Shown here one piece after another: positions 17,267-26,001 of a stretch of DNA of 64,000 nucleotides. How positions within the stretch are numbered: the first letter of the stretch is position 1; the number at the start of each line of letters is the position of its first letter. A model generated the notes under the pieces. It ran no database searches. It saw only the letters and a list, made by a program, of their open reading frames with translations, and was not told where the DNA came from. Made by a program: the position numbers and the translations under genes. This DNA comes from an uncultured Oscillospiraceae bacterium (GTDB lineage: Bacteria > Bacillota > Clostridia > Oscillospirales > Oscillospiraceae): assembly GCA_910587285.1 (NCBI GenBank), contig CAJULM010000006.1:28351-92350 (forward strand), given 5' to 3'.

Positions 17267-18307
17267 ATGAACAAAAAAATCTTTATTATTTCGGCGGTGC
17301 TTGGGCTTCTCCTTGTCCTGGGCGCCTGTGCGGACAGATCCCCTGATCGTCAAGGGGATCCTGCCAGCGATCCGTCGGGCGGAGTTTCTTCGGAGGCCTC
17401 TGCTGTGTGGAAGCTCTCCATCGCACAGCCGCCGGAGAAGCTGGAGTATGAGGAAGGCGAAACCTTCGATCCGGCCGGGGTTGTCATCAACGCCAAGATG
17501 AAGGACGGCTCAATACTGGAAAACGTGGCCTATGAGGGGATCATCGTAGACCAGCCGCTGACGCGGACGTCCCTGTTTGCCAAGTTTGTCTATGGAGGGG
17601 AAACCGTGCAGCAGAACATCAAGGTCACGCTAAAGGGGAACCGGGAGGAGTACTCCGTCGCCAGCACGCAGGGGATTGCGGACAGCCCCCTGGCGGGAAA
17701 AGTCATCTTTTGGCTGGGTTCCTCTGTCTCAGAAGGGGCCAGTTCCGGTCAGGAATCTATGGCGGATTTCCTGGCCAAAAAGCACGGGGCCCAGTGCATC
17801 AAGGAGGCCGTGTCCGGCACCACGCTGGCGGACCGGGCCAACAGCAGCTATGTAAGTCGGCTGGACCAGTATCTGGCCTCTGATGAAAGGGCAGGCCATG
17901 TGGACGCGTTCATCTGCCAGCTGTCCACAAACGACAAGGGCTTCCCTGATGGCTTTGGCGCTGTGACGCCGGCGGATGTGCGTGACGCGGCAGCCTTTGA
18001 CACCGCCACCACCTTCGGGGCAATGGAGTACATCATCGCCACAGCCAAAGACACATGGGACTGCCCCGTATATTTCTACACCAACCCGCCCATGGGCGAC
18101 GAAAACTATGAAACGATGGTGCAGGCGCTGGAGGAGCTTGCGGAAAAATGGGGCGTGACCATCATTGACCTGTATCGGGATCAGGCGTTCAACGACATCA
18201 GCGAGGAAGAACAGGCGCTCTATATGGCGGACAGCATCCATCCGACAAAGGCCGGCTATCGGGAGTGGTGGCTGCCCAAGTTTGAAGAGGCCCTGTCCGG
18301 AATTTGA
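17267..18307 (+). CDS. SGNH/GDSL-type esterase lipoprotein with N-terminal Ig-like domain
   Basis: 346 residues. Lipobox LGAC (Cys near residue 23), then an Ig-like bacterial domain (about 45-125, with YEEGETFDPAGVVI), then an SGNH hydrolase fold. Catalytic candidates are the Ser in GSSVSEG (about residue 153), STND as block III, and Asp322/His325 in DSIHPT near the C terminus. Block I reads GSS rather than GDS, a tolerated variant. Such enzymes deacylate plant polysaccharides or small esters. It is the first gene after the GH3 run and may remove acetyl or other groups at the cell surface. Confidence 0.8.
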   Translation: MNKKIFIISAVLGLLLVLGACADRSPDRQGDPASDPSGGVSSEASAVWKLSIAQPPEKLEYEEGETFDPAGVVINAKMKDGSILENVAYEGIIVDQPLTRTSLFAKFVYGGETVQQNIKVTLKGNREEYSVASTQGIADSPLAGKVIFWLGSSVSEGASSGQESMADFLAKKHGAQCIKEAVSGTTLADRANSSYVSRLDQYLASDERAGHVDAFICQLSTNDKGFPDGFGAVTPADVRDAAAFDTATTFGAMEYIIATAKDTWDCPVYFYTNPPMGDENYETMVQALEELAEKWGVTIIDLYRDQAFNDISEEEQALYMADSIHPTKAGYREWWLPKFEEALSGI

Positions 18308-18333
18308 AAATAGGAAAAGGGGGAGCATCATCC

Positions 18334-19182
18334 ATGCCGATCAAAGCAGTCCAGCAGTTTATGCTGGGCACGGTGCTGAATAACGAAGCCCAGGCCCGGG
18401 ACACGCTGCAAAAAATGAAAGACGCCGGGTATGACGGGATCGAGCTGTGCCGCTTTATGATCCACCCCAGCGGCCTTTTGGTCCGCCTCATCACCAAAGC
18501 CGCCGGCATGCCTGTGGGCGGGGGCGGCAGGCTGGACTGGCCCCGGCTGGTAAAGGAATCCGGCCTCCGGGTGGTCAGCCTGCATATGGACTTGGACAGT
18601 GTGGAAAAGGACGTCCCTGCCGCCGCCGCCGAGGCTAAGGCGCTGGGGGCGAAGTACGCGGTGATTACAGGGATGTACCGCTTCCCCTATAGCGACGAAA
18701 AGGCGGTCAGGGAACTGGCCGCCCGGCTGAACCGGGTGGGGGAAGCGCTGGGGCGTGAGGGAGTCAGCCTGCTCTACCATAACCACAACTGCGAATTGCA
18801 GTGGGTAAACCGGGAACAGCGGGCCTACGACCTCCTATTGTCCGAGACCAGCCCGGCGGCGGTGGGCTTTGAATTCGACAGCTACTGGTTCACGGAAGGG
18901 GGCGCCAGCGCCCTGTCCTGGATGGAGCGGCTGGGGGGACGCATGAAGCTGTGGCACATCAACGACCGCGGGACGCGGCTGTCCGGGCCGGCCATGACCC
19001 CCATCCTGAAAAGCGACAGCATGGAGCTGGGCTATGGGAACATGGATCTGCTCCCCCTGGTGGAACAGGCCAAGTCTGTGTCTGTGGACGCTGTGATTTT
19101 GGAAAGCCACCGCAACTGGGTGGAAAAATCGCCGGTCAAAAGCTTTCAGCGCAGTGCCGGCTTTTTGGAGAAATACATTTGA
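18334..19182 (+). CDS. Sugar phosphate isomerase/epimerase-like TIM-barrel protein
   Basis: 282 residues of the xylose-isomerase-like/AP-endonuclease-2 superfamily. Visible landmarks: GYDGIELCRF early, SLHMDLDSVEKD, LLYHNHNCEL (metal-binding His/Glu region), GFEFDSYW, WHINDRG and a final ILESHRNW. These give the usual set of Glu, Asp and His metal ligands. The ATG at 18334 follows a GGGGGAG site; an upstream TTG overlapping the previous stop is less likely. It sits between an SGNH lipoprotein and GH2, so a role in converting a released keto- or aldo-sugar is likely, but the substrate cannot be named. Confidence 0.8.
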   Translation: MPIKAVQQFMLGTVLNNEAQARDTLQKMKDAGYDGIELCRFMIHPSGLLVRLITKAAGMPVGGGGRLDWPRLVKESGLRVVSLHMDLDSVEKDVPAAAAEAKALGAKYAVITGMYRFPYSDEKAVRELAARLNRVGEALGREGVSLLYHNHNCELQWVNREQRAYDLLLSETSPAAVGFEFDSYWFTEGGASALSWMERLGGRMKLWHINDRGTRLSGPAMTPILKSDSMELGYGNMDLLPLVEQAKSVSVDAVILESHRNWVEKSPVKSFQRSAGFLEKYI

Positions 19183-19195
19183 GTAGGTGAGGCAA

Positions 19196-21127
19196 ATGGA
19201 ACTACGAACAAGGATCAATATCAATGAGGGCTGGAGCTTCACCGGGCCACGCGGCGGGACACAGCGTGTGAACCTGCCCCACACCTGGAACGCGATAGAT
19301 GGCCAGGACGGTGGGAACGACTATTGGCGGGGGACGTGCATCTACTGCAAATCCTTTCCCAAGCCGGAGATCGCTGCGGGCCAGCGGGTATACCTGGAAT
19401 TCCAGGGGGTAAACGCATCGGCCAAGGTGGAGCTGAACGGGACGCTTGTTGGGATACATAACGGAGGGTATTCCGCCTTCCGCTGGGATGTGACCGAATC
19501 AATCTCAGACAGCAACGTGCTGACCGTCCACGTGGATAACGGCGTCAACGACCGGGTATACCCCCAGAAAGCGGACTTCACCTTCTACGGCGGCATCTAC
19601 CGGGATGTCTCGTTAATCGTGGTCAACAAATGTCACTTCGATTTGGACTGCCTGGGTGGGTCAGGCATCATGGTCACGGCCAAGCCCATAGAAAACTACA
19701 GCAAGGGCGAGGTGCAGGTAAAAACCTGGAGGAACTGCGAAGACGGCCAGGTGCATATCTCCATTCTGGATGGCGCCGGGAAAAAGGTCTCTGCTATTGA
19801 TGCGGACAGCGGCAAGCTGGATTTGCCCAATGTGCATTTATGGGATGGGATAAGGGATCCTTATCTTTACACTGTAGTGGCAACCCTTGCCATAGGGGGT
19901 GAAACGGTAGATCAGGTCAGCGCCCGTTTTGGTGTGCGGGACTTCCGGGTAGATCCCAGAGAGGGCTTTTTCCTCAACGGGCGCAGCTACCCCCTCCGCG
20001 GCGTCAGCCGCCACCAGGACTGGAAGGGCCTGGGCAACGCAATTACAAAGGAGCACCATGAGGCCGATATGGCGCTGATCCGGGAGATGGGGGCCAACAC
20101 CATCCGGCTGGCCCACTACCAGCACGACCAGTATTTTTACGACCTGTGCGACCAGTACGGCATGGTGGTGTGGGCGGAGATCCCCTATATCTCCGAGCAT
20201 ATGCCCAACGGCCGCGCCAATACGATCGGCCAGGCCAAGGAGCTGGTGATCCAGAACTACAATCATCCGTCTATTGTGGTGTGGGGCGTGTCCAATGAGA
20301 TCACCATTTCCACCAAGGACAAGGCAGACATGCTGGACAACCACCGGGTGCTCAACGACCTGTACCACCAGCTGGATCCCACCCGGCTTACCACCCTGGC
20401 CTGCTATGCCATGTGCGGGCCCTTCAACAAAACCGCCCACATCACCGACGTGGTAAGTTGGAACCTATACCTGGGCTGGTATGTGCCTGGATTGTTCCTA
20501 AACGATTTCTGGATTGACTTTTTTCACAAATGCTACCCGGACAGGCCGCTGGGCTACTCAGAATATGGCTGCGAGGCCATGCCCAACCTGCACTCCTCCA
20601 AGCCCCATCGGGGAGACCACACAGAGGAATACCAGTGCATCTATCACGAGTATATGCTGCGCTGTTTCGAACACAGGCCCTTCCTCTGGGCCACCCATGT
20701 GTGGAATATGTTTGACTTTGCCGCCGATGCCCGAGATCAGGGCGGCGAACCAGGCATGAACCACAAGGGGCTGGTCACCTTTGACCGCAAAACCAAAAAG
20801 GACAGCTTCTACATCTACAAGGCGTGGTGGAGTGATGAGCCCTTCGTCCACATTTGCGGCAGCCGGTACGTGGATCGGCCCGAATCGACCATCAAGGTCA
20901 AGGTCTACTCCAACCAGGGTAGAGTGGCGCTGTATGCAAATGGCAAGCTTGTGGAAGAAAAGGCCGGAGACAAGGTGTTTGAATTCAAAGTCCCTCTGGA
21001 GGGCGATGTGGAGTTGAAAGCGGTTGCCGGCAACTGCACCGACCTATGCGCTGTTCGCCGGGTAAGTGCACCTAATCCAGCCTATAAACTCCATGGGAAA
21101 AGCTCCAACAGCGCCAACTGGGTGTAA
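19196..21127 (+). CDS. Glycoside hydrolase family 2 (beta-galactosidase/glucuronidase type)
   Basis: 643 residues without a signal peptide, so probably cytoplasmic. Order: sugar-binding jelly roll (about 1-170, with NLPHTWNAIDGQDGGNDYWRG), Ig-like domain (about 175-265), then a TIM barrel from RDFRVDP. Acid/base Glu368 lies in WGVSNEIT and nucleophile Glu456 in GYSEYGCEA. A short C-terminal beta domain follows. The ATG at 19196 is preceded by AGGTGAGG; an upstream in-frame GTG is not favoured. It is part of the 17267-23184 run ending in a GPH symporter, consistent with intracellular cleavage of imported glycosides. Confidence 0.88.
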   Translation: MELRTRININEGWSFTGPRGGTQRVNLPHTWNAIDGQDGGNDYWRGTCIYCKSFPKPEIAAGQRVYLEFQGVNASAKVELNGTLVGIHNGGYSAFRWDVTESISDSNVLTVHVDNGVNDRVYPQKADFTFYGGIYRDVSLIVVNKCHFDLDCLGGSGIMVTAKPIENYSKGEVQVKTWRNCEDGQVHISILDGAGKKVSAIDADSGKLDLPNVHLWDGIRDPYLYTVVATLAIGGETVDQVSARFGVRDFRVDPREGFFLNGRSYPLRGVSRHQDWKGLGNAITKEHHEADMALIREMGANTIRLAHYQHDQYFYDLCDQYGMVVWAEIPYISEHMPNGRANTIGQAKELVIQNYNHPSIVVWGVSNEITISTKDKADMLDNHRVLNDLYHQLDPTRLTTLACYAMCGPFNKTAHITDVVSWNLYLGWYVPGLFLNDFWIDFFHKCYPDRPLGYSEYGCEAMPNLHSSKPHRGDHTEEYQCIYHEYMLRCFEHRPFLWATHVWNMFDFAADARDQGGEPGMNHKGLVTFDRKTKKDSFYIYKAWWSDEPFVHICGSRYVDRPESTIKVKVYSNQGRVALYANGKLVEEKAGDKVFEFKVPLEGDVELKAVAGNCTDLCAVRRVSAPNPAYKLHGKSSNSANWV

Positions 21128-21144
21128 GAGGAGGTTGGGATTCC

Positions 21145-21591
21145 ATGAAGCATGAGGACTTGATCCGGCAAATGTCCTTAGAAGAAAAGTGCTATTTCCT
21201 GTCCGGCAAGGACTTCTGGCAGACGCGGAGCGTGGAGCGGCTGGGGGTGCCCAATATGACCCTGTCCGACGGCCCCCACGGCATCCGCAAGCAGGCCGGG
21301 GAGGGGGATCATCTGGGGCTGAACCCGTCCCTGCCCGCCACCTGCTTCCCCACCGCCGCTACAATTGCGAACTCCTGGGATCCCACACTGGGGGAGGAAA
21401 TCGGCAAATATTTGGGTATCGAAGCCGCTTCCCAGGGGGTGGGCGTAGTGCTGGGCGGGATGTGCACCATGGAAATGGCGGAGGGCATCCTTACCATCTG
21501 CAACGGCCACTTTTTCAAGGGGCTGGGAGCCGTTGTCGGCGGGTTCTTCCGCTCGGGTAAGAAACGCAAGGCGGCGGCCGCCATTAAATAA
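21145..21591 (+). pseudogene. GH3 beta-glucosidase with a large internal deletion
   Basis: 148 codons against roughly 700-800 for a full cytoplasmic GH3. Residues 1-105 match the start of a canonical GH3 barrel (MSLEEKCYFLSGKDFW, LSDGPHGIRKQ, ATCFPTAATIANSWD, GIEAASQGVGVVLG). The expected PGxNIKRxPxxGRNFEYxSED is missing. The frame continues into GMCTMEMAEGILTICNGHFFKGL and a basic tail, which resembles the extreme C terminus of some Firmicutes GH3 enzymes (from memory). The simplest reading is an in-frame deletion joining the two ends. It has a good ribosome site, but nucleophile and acid/base are absent, so it cannot be an active GH3. Confidence 0.7.
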
Positions 21592-21603
21592 GGAGGAATT
21601 GTT

Positions 21604-23184
21604 ATGAGCCAAGAACCCAATACCACACTGAACCGTGCAAAGCCGTATCAGTTGATGCTGTTCCCGCTGAACAACGGCGCGACCAATGTGTATTTTGTCC
21701 TGATTTTGTCCTATGTGGCCCAGTTCGGCTCCAGCATTTTGAAGCTGGGGATGTTTGCCTCCATCATGGTCACGGTGATGCGGGTGGCCGATGCCGTTAC
21801 CGACCCCATCATCGGTGCTATGATGGACCGCACCAGCACTAAAATCGGCAAATTCCGGCCCTTCATGATCCTGGGCAGCGCCGTCATGGCGGTAAGCGTT
21901 GTCGCGCTTTATGTGCTGCTGCCGTTCATTCCTGAGAGCATGATGTGGCTGCGCTACGTGGCTTTCGTGGTAGTGTATTTCGTCTGGGTCATCGGCTACA
22001 CCTTCCAGACCTCCTGCACCCGCGCCGGCCAGACGGTGCTCACCAACGACCCCAACCAGCGGCCCATGTTCACCATCTTCAATACGGTGGGATCCCTGCT
22101 GGGCATGGGGGTCATGCAATTCATGATCCCGCTGGTGAAGGGGATGTACGATGTGAAGGACGCGGCGGGCAACGTTATCACCTCCGGCTACGCCGATCCT
22201 ATGGTGTACCGTATCATCACCCCCATTGGCATCGCCATCTCCGTGTTCCTCACCATCCTGGCCATCATCGGCATTGCCGAGAAGGATAACCCCAAGTACT
22301 ATGGTATCGGCGGCGAAAAGCAGGAGAAGGTGAAGCTCTCCGAATATGTGGAAATCATCAAAAACAACAAACCCATGCAGCGGCTGATGGTGGCCGGCGC
22401 AGGATGCAAGCTGGCCCTGGCCATCGCTACCAACACCACTGTCCTGCTGGCGCTGTACGGTATCCTGATGGGCAACTACAACTCCCTCTACCTGCCCATG
22501 ATGGTGCTGGGCTACGTGTGCGCGGTGCCCTTCTTCCTGCTCAGTATGCGCACCTCCCAGAAGCTGGGCCAGCGGGCCTCCCTGGTGCGCTACGTCTCCG
22601 TGGCCCTGGTCTGCTACGTGGGCGTGCTGGCCCTAATGCTGTTTAGCGACCACGGTACTCCAGCCCTTATGCTATCCTTCCCGTTCAACGGAGGCGGCGC
22701 CATCAACCTGTACACCATCCTGTTCATCGCCTTCTTCGGCATCGGCTACGGGGCATACTACGCCACCGCCGATATGCCCATCCCCATGGTGGCCGACTGC
22801 TCCGACTACGAGACCTACCGCTCCGGCAAGTACATACCGGGCATCATGGGCACCCTGTTCTCCCTGGTGGACAAGCTGGTGTCCTCCTTGGCCCAGACGC
22901 TGGTGGCGTTTATTTTCCTGATCTGCGCGGGTCTGCACGAGCTGCCGGACGATGGCACGCCCTACTCCGGCGGCATCAAGGTGGCGGTGATCGTGATGTT
23001 CTGCATTATCCCCATGCTGGCCTGGACTGCCACCCTTATCGCTATGAAGGGTTATGCTCTCACGGGCGAGAAGATGAAGACCATCCAGGCGGTGAATGCC
23101 GCCCGGAAGGAGGCCGTGGCCCAGGGCATGGGCCTGGAGCAGGCCATGGAATCTATCACAGACGAAACAGTGGGCAAAAAATGA
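21604..23184 (+). CDS. GPH-family sugar:cation symporter
   Basis: 526 residues with about 12 membrane helices. It has the glycoside-pentoside-hexuronide family signature after helix two: RVADAVTDPIIGAMMDRTSTKIGKFRPF. These MFS-type carriers import glycosides or pentosides with Na+ or H+, typically as disaccharides or short oligosaccharides. ATG with AAGGAGGAA upstream. It follows the deleted GH3 by 12 bases and ends the 17267-23184 run. Substrate is not deducible, but the GH2 and isomerase-like neighbours point to a plant glycoside. Confidence 0.88.
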   Translation: MSQEPNTTLNRAKPYQLMLFPLNNGATNVYFVLILSYVAQFGSSILKLGMFASIMVTVMRVADAVTDPIIGAMMDRTSTKIGKFRPFMILGSAVMAVSVVALYVLLPFIPESMMWLRYVAFVVVYFVWVIGYTFQTSCTRAGQTVLTNDPNQRPMFTIFNTVGSLLGMGVMQFMIPLVKGMYDVKDAAGNVITSGYADPMVYRIITPIGIAISVFLTILAIIGIAEKDNPKYYGIGGEKQEKVKLSEYVEIIKNNKPMQRLMVAGAGCKLALAIATNTTVLLALYGILMGNYNSLYLPMMVLGYVCAVPFFLLSMRTSQKLGQRASLVRYVSVALVCYVGVLALMLFSDHGTPALMLSFPFNGGGAINLYTILFIAFFGIGYGAYYATADMPIPMVADCSDYETYRSGKYIPGIMGTLFSLVDKLVSSLAQTLVAFIFLICAGLHELPDDGTPYSGGIKVAVIVMFCIIPMLAWTATLIAMKGYALTGEKMKTIQAVNAARKEAVAQGMGLEQAMESITDETVGKK

Positions 23185-23327
23185 AGATGTCACTTGGATA
23201 AATCAACAGCTCCACACTTTTTGAGATGGTTACACGTCATGCTGTAACAAAATATTTCCCAATCATCCATTTCTGAAAATATGGAATAAAATGATACAGT
23301 ATGTTGAAAAAGGGCGGCTTTTTGTCA

Positions 23328-23356
23328 TTGTGGAACACACCCGAATCCTCTATTAT
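23328..23356 (+). promoter_or_regulatory. Candidate promoter for the second GPH symporter
   Basis: -10 TATTAT (23351-23356) with a weak -35 TTGTGG (23328-23333) at 17 bases. It lies in the 247-base gap before the symporter. The same AT-rich gap holds a 6-base inverted repeat GTTACA...TGTAAC near 23228-23247, a possible operator. Confidence 0.4.
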
Positions 23357-23431
23357 TTATTGTAGGAATTGTACAAATCTGAACTCTGTTTGATTGTGGC
23401 TTCCAGTAAAATGACAAAGGGAGAGGTTGTT

Positions 23432-24904
23432 ATGGTAAAACGTACCAGAGCTAAAAATCCAGATGCCGTCACGCTGCGAGACTGTTTCGGCACCACCGCG
23501 CTGTCCACTGTAAATGGGCTTTGTACCGTGTTCATGTCCAGTCTGTTCATGCAGTATATGACCGACTATGCGGGACTGGGCGCCATGGGTGCCACGCTGG
23601 CCACATCGCTGCTCCTGTTTGCCCGTATCTTTGATGCGGTGGACGATCCCATCCAGGGGTTTGTGATGGATCGCGGGAAGCGGACCAAGATCGGGAAATA
23701 CAAGCCCTTCTTCCTCCTCAGCGTCCTGCTGACCGGCATTGGCTGCATCCTCCTCTATTCGCTCCCGTCTGCCTTTGCGACAAAACCGGTGCTGATCGTC
23801 GTGTGGGTCATCTTCTTCTATCTCATGTTCGACGTTGGCACGTCCTTCTACAAAGATAACCTCCTGTTCCGGACGATGACCAATGACCCCAATGAACGCT
23901 CCAAGCTGGTCATCGGCCCCCGGGTGTGGACCATGATGCTGGGCGTCGTTACCTCCGCTTTTACGGCTGTGCTGGTCACAATCAACGAGACGGTTGGGAA
24001 CTATCACGACTCGTTTGCCATCCTGATCACCGTTATTGTTGGCGCGGCCATGGTGATTGCCCTGATCGGCTGGTTCCTGGTCAAGGAAAAGCACAGCGTG
24101 CAGGAAGATGAGGCAGAACCGGTAAAATTTAAGGACTTCTTCCTCCTATTCAAAGAGAACAAGCCCATGGTGATCTTTTATTTGAAGTGCATCTTTGCCG
24201 GCTTTATCTGGTCCCTCATTTTCGCCACCCCTGCGTACTACATCAAATGGGGCTTCTGTACTGACCTTGCCACTGGCGTCACCAACATGGAGCAGTATGG
24301 TGTCCTCAACGGCATTTCCTCCATGATGATGCTCATCCCGCTGCTGTTTGGCGCAGTCATCGGCCGCCCGATACTGAAGCTCTTTAAGAATAACCCGATC
24401 AAAATGACCTGCTCCCTGCTGATTATGCAGTCGGTGGGCGGCCTGATCCTGTTCGTTGCCCAGATAACGGGGCTGCTGGCGAAAAATCCCGCGCTGTTCT
24501 TCGTTACCATGTTCATCATGGCGGTGGGTGTGGGGACTGACTTTGTCCCCCAGTCCATGGTGGAGATGGAGATCATGGACTACAACATTTACAAAACCGG
24601 CAAGGACCGCTCCGCCTTGACCATGGTGGCCGGCGGCTTCATCGTCAAGGCACAGGCGGCGCTTTCTGCGGCAATCATCGGCTCTGTGCTTATGGCAATC
24701 GGTTACAATGTGGATCCCGTCACCTCTGATTACCTGGGCGAGCTGTCGCAGATCCCCACCATGCTCAACTGGTTCATCGTCATTATGGGCCTGATCCCCG
24801 CGATCCTCGGCGTGATATCCGCCCTGATCCTGCGCAAGTACCCCATCAAGGAAGACGAGCGCAGGAAGATCCGTGAGTGTCTCGATCAGCGCAACGCGGG
24901 ATAA
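23432..24904 (+). CDS. GPH-family sugar:cation symporter
   Basis: 490 residues and about 12 helices. The family loop reads RIFDAVDDPIQGFVMDRGKRTKIGKYKPF. The ATG at 23432 has AGGGAGAGG upstream; a longer in-frame start at 23369 lacks one. It stands alone between the first glycosidase run and the convergent AraC gene (gap of 3 bases to the AraC stop). It may be controlled by that AraC protein or by its own promoter. It is clearly diverged from the carriers at 21604 and 31784, so the three likely carry different oligosaccharides. Confidence 0.87.
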   Translation: MVKRTRAKNPDAVTLRDCFGTTALSTVNGLCTVFMSSLFMQYMTDYAGLGAMGATLATSLLLFARIFDAVDDPIQGFVMDRGKRTKIGKYKPFFLLSVLLTGIGCILLYSLPSAFATKPVLIVVWVIFFYLMFDVGTSFYKDNLLFRTMTNDPNERSKLVIGPRVWTMMLGVVTSAFTAVLVTINETVGNYHDSFAILITVIVGAAMVIALIGWFLVKEKHSVQEDEAEPVKFKDFFLLFKENKPMVIFYLKCIFAGFIWSLIFATPAYYIKWGFCTDLATGVTNMEQYGVLNGISSMMMLIPLLFGAVIGRPILKLFKNNPIKMTCSLLIMQSVGGLILFVAQITGLLAKNPALFFVTMFIMAVGVGTDFVPQSMVEMEIMDYNIYKTGKDRSALTMVAGGFIVKAQAALSAAIIGSVLMAIGYNVDPVTSDYLGELSQIPTMLNWFIVIMGLIPAILGVISALILRKYPIKEDERRKIRECLDQRNAG

Positions 24905-24907
24905 GGC

Positions 24908-25939
24908 TCAGTCCTCCGAAGCGTGCCTGCGGTACTCCAACGGTGTGAGATGATACTCCCGCTGAAATACTTTGTAGAACTGCGTCCTATTCTCATATCC
25001 CAGCGACGCCGCGATCTGGCTGACCGGGCGTTCCGTGTTCCTCAGCAGACGTGCAGCCTCAGCCAGCTGCACCTTCTGGCAATATGCTTTGAGGGTGTAC
25101 CCGGTGTGCCTCTTGATGATGCGGGAAATATGCTCACAAGAATAGTTGAGCGCCTCCGCAAGTTCAGCCCGGCGGATGACCCCGTGTTGTGCCTCGATCA
25201 GCTTCTTGGCCTGCTCCACGGCCATCAGCTTCCGGCTGTTCCCCAGCGAAACGTGGGTGGCCTTATAGATGTCGGGGCTCTCCAGCGCGGCAAACAGCCG
25301 GAGCAAAGAGGAATAGATGTCGAACTGATAGCCGATCCGCTTCACGGAAAACGCGCGGATCAGCTCCTGGGTCAGCTGCGGGATCATGTCCGTCCCCAGA
25401 AGGGTAAAGTCCAGGTAGTCCTTTTTATAGGCGGCGCGCTCCGAGAGGTTGTCACTGAAAAACTGATTGAGGATGCTTTTGTACTGGAACGGCGGCGGAA
25501 ATGATTTGGGCCACTGCGTCAGCAGCGCGGGGTCGATGCCGATGTAAACGATATCCGCGTTTGACATATCTGTTTCCCGGTGCATGGTATTTCGGTTGAG
25601 GAGGCAGAGGTTCCCCTGAGTGTAGGCGGTCTCTGCCTCCTCGATCATGACCCGGACATCGCCCCGCTGCACATACATCAGCTCGAAGAAGTTATGCTTG
25701 TGCATATAGGTTTCGTGAAAAAACTCGCTTCTTGCCGGAGTGTGGACGCAAAAGGACCACGTATCCATATAGTTGGAAAACAGATGCTCTTGGGGCGTAC
25801 GGATGCTGGTCACCACCGACAACGGAGAAAAATAGTCCCGCTCGGCTGTATGGTTGCGAAGATAGTTCGGGCCATGGCTGTCGGTTTGATCCCGCATCTC
25901 ATCAATGCTGTCAAAATACAGATGTGTCATGTTTTCCAT
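24908..25939 (-). CDS. AraC-family transcriptional regulator
   Basis: 343 residues. The N-terminal cupin-like sensor part contains HKHNFFELMYVQRGDVRVMIE and NTMHRETD, which give a beta-barrel ligand pocket. The C-terminal two-helix-turn-helix AraC domain (about 240-340) includes YSCEHISRIIKRHTGYT and VSQIAASLGYENRTQFYKVFQREY. Start chosen at ATG 25939 behind AGGGGGG. It is divergent from the 26002-45893 run, so it probably senses a product sugar and activates that run. A perfect 16-base palindrome lies between the two starts. Confidence 0.9.
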   Translation of the reverse strand: MENMTHLYFDSIDEMRDQTDSHGPNYLRNHTAERDYFSPLSVVTSIRTPQEHLFSNYMDTWSFCVHTPARSEFFHETYMHKHNFFELMYVQRGDVRVMIEEAETAYTQGNLCLLNRNTMHRETDMSNADIVYIGIDPALLTQWPKSFPPPFQYKSILNQFFSDNLSERAAYKKDYLDFTLLGTDMIPQLTQELIRAFSVKRIGYQFDIYSSLLRLFAALESPDIYKATHVSLGNSRKLMAVEQAKKLIEAQHGVIRRAELAEALNYSCEHISRIIKRHTGYTLKAYCQKVQLAEAARLLRNTERPVSQIAASLGYENRTQFYKVFQREYHLTPLEYRRHASED

Positions 25940-25959
25940 GTGAACGCCCCCCTGAGGGC

Positions 25960-25988
25960 AGTATACCATAAAAACGCGCGTTTTTGAA
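25960..25988 (-). promoter_or_regulatory. araC-type regulator promoter with embedded palindrome
   Basis: On the minus strand: -35 TTCAAA (25988-25983), 17-base spacer, extended -10 TGGTATACT (box at 25965-25960). The spacer contains most of AAAAACGCGCGTTTTT (25970-25985), a perfect palindrome that could be an operator. The ribosome site of the rightward gene (AAGGAGG, 25987-25993) abuts it. Confidence 0.55.
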
Positions 25989-26001
25989 GGAGGAATCACC
26001 A

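Noticed and set aside
23300..23325. AAAAAG...CTTTTT as a terminator before the second GPH symporter
   Set aside because: The potential stem is only about 6 base pairs with a tiny loop, too weak to call.
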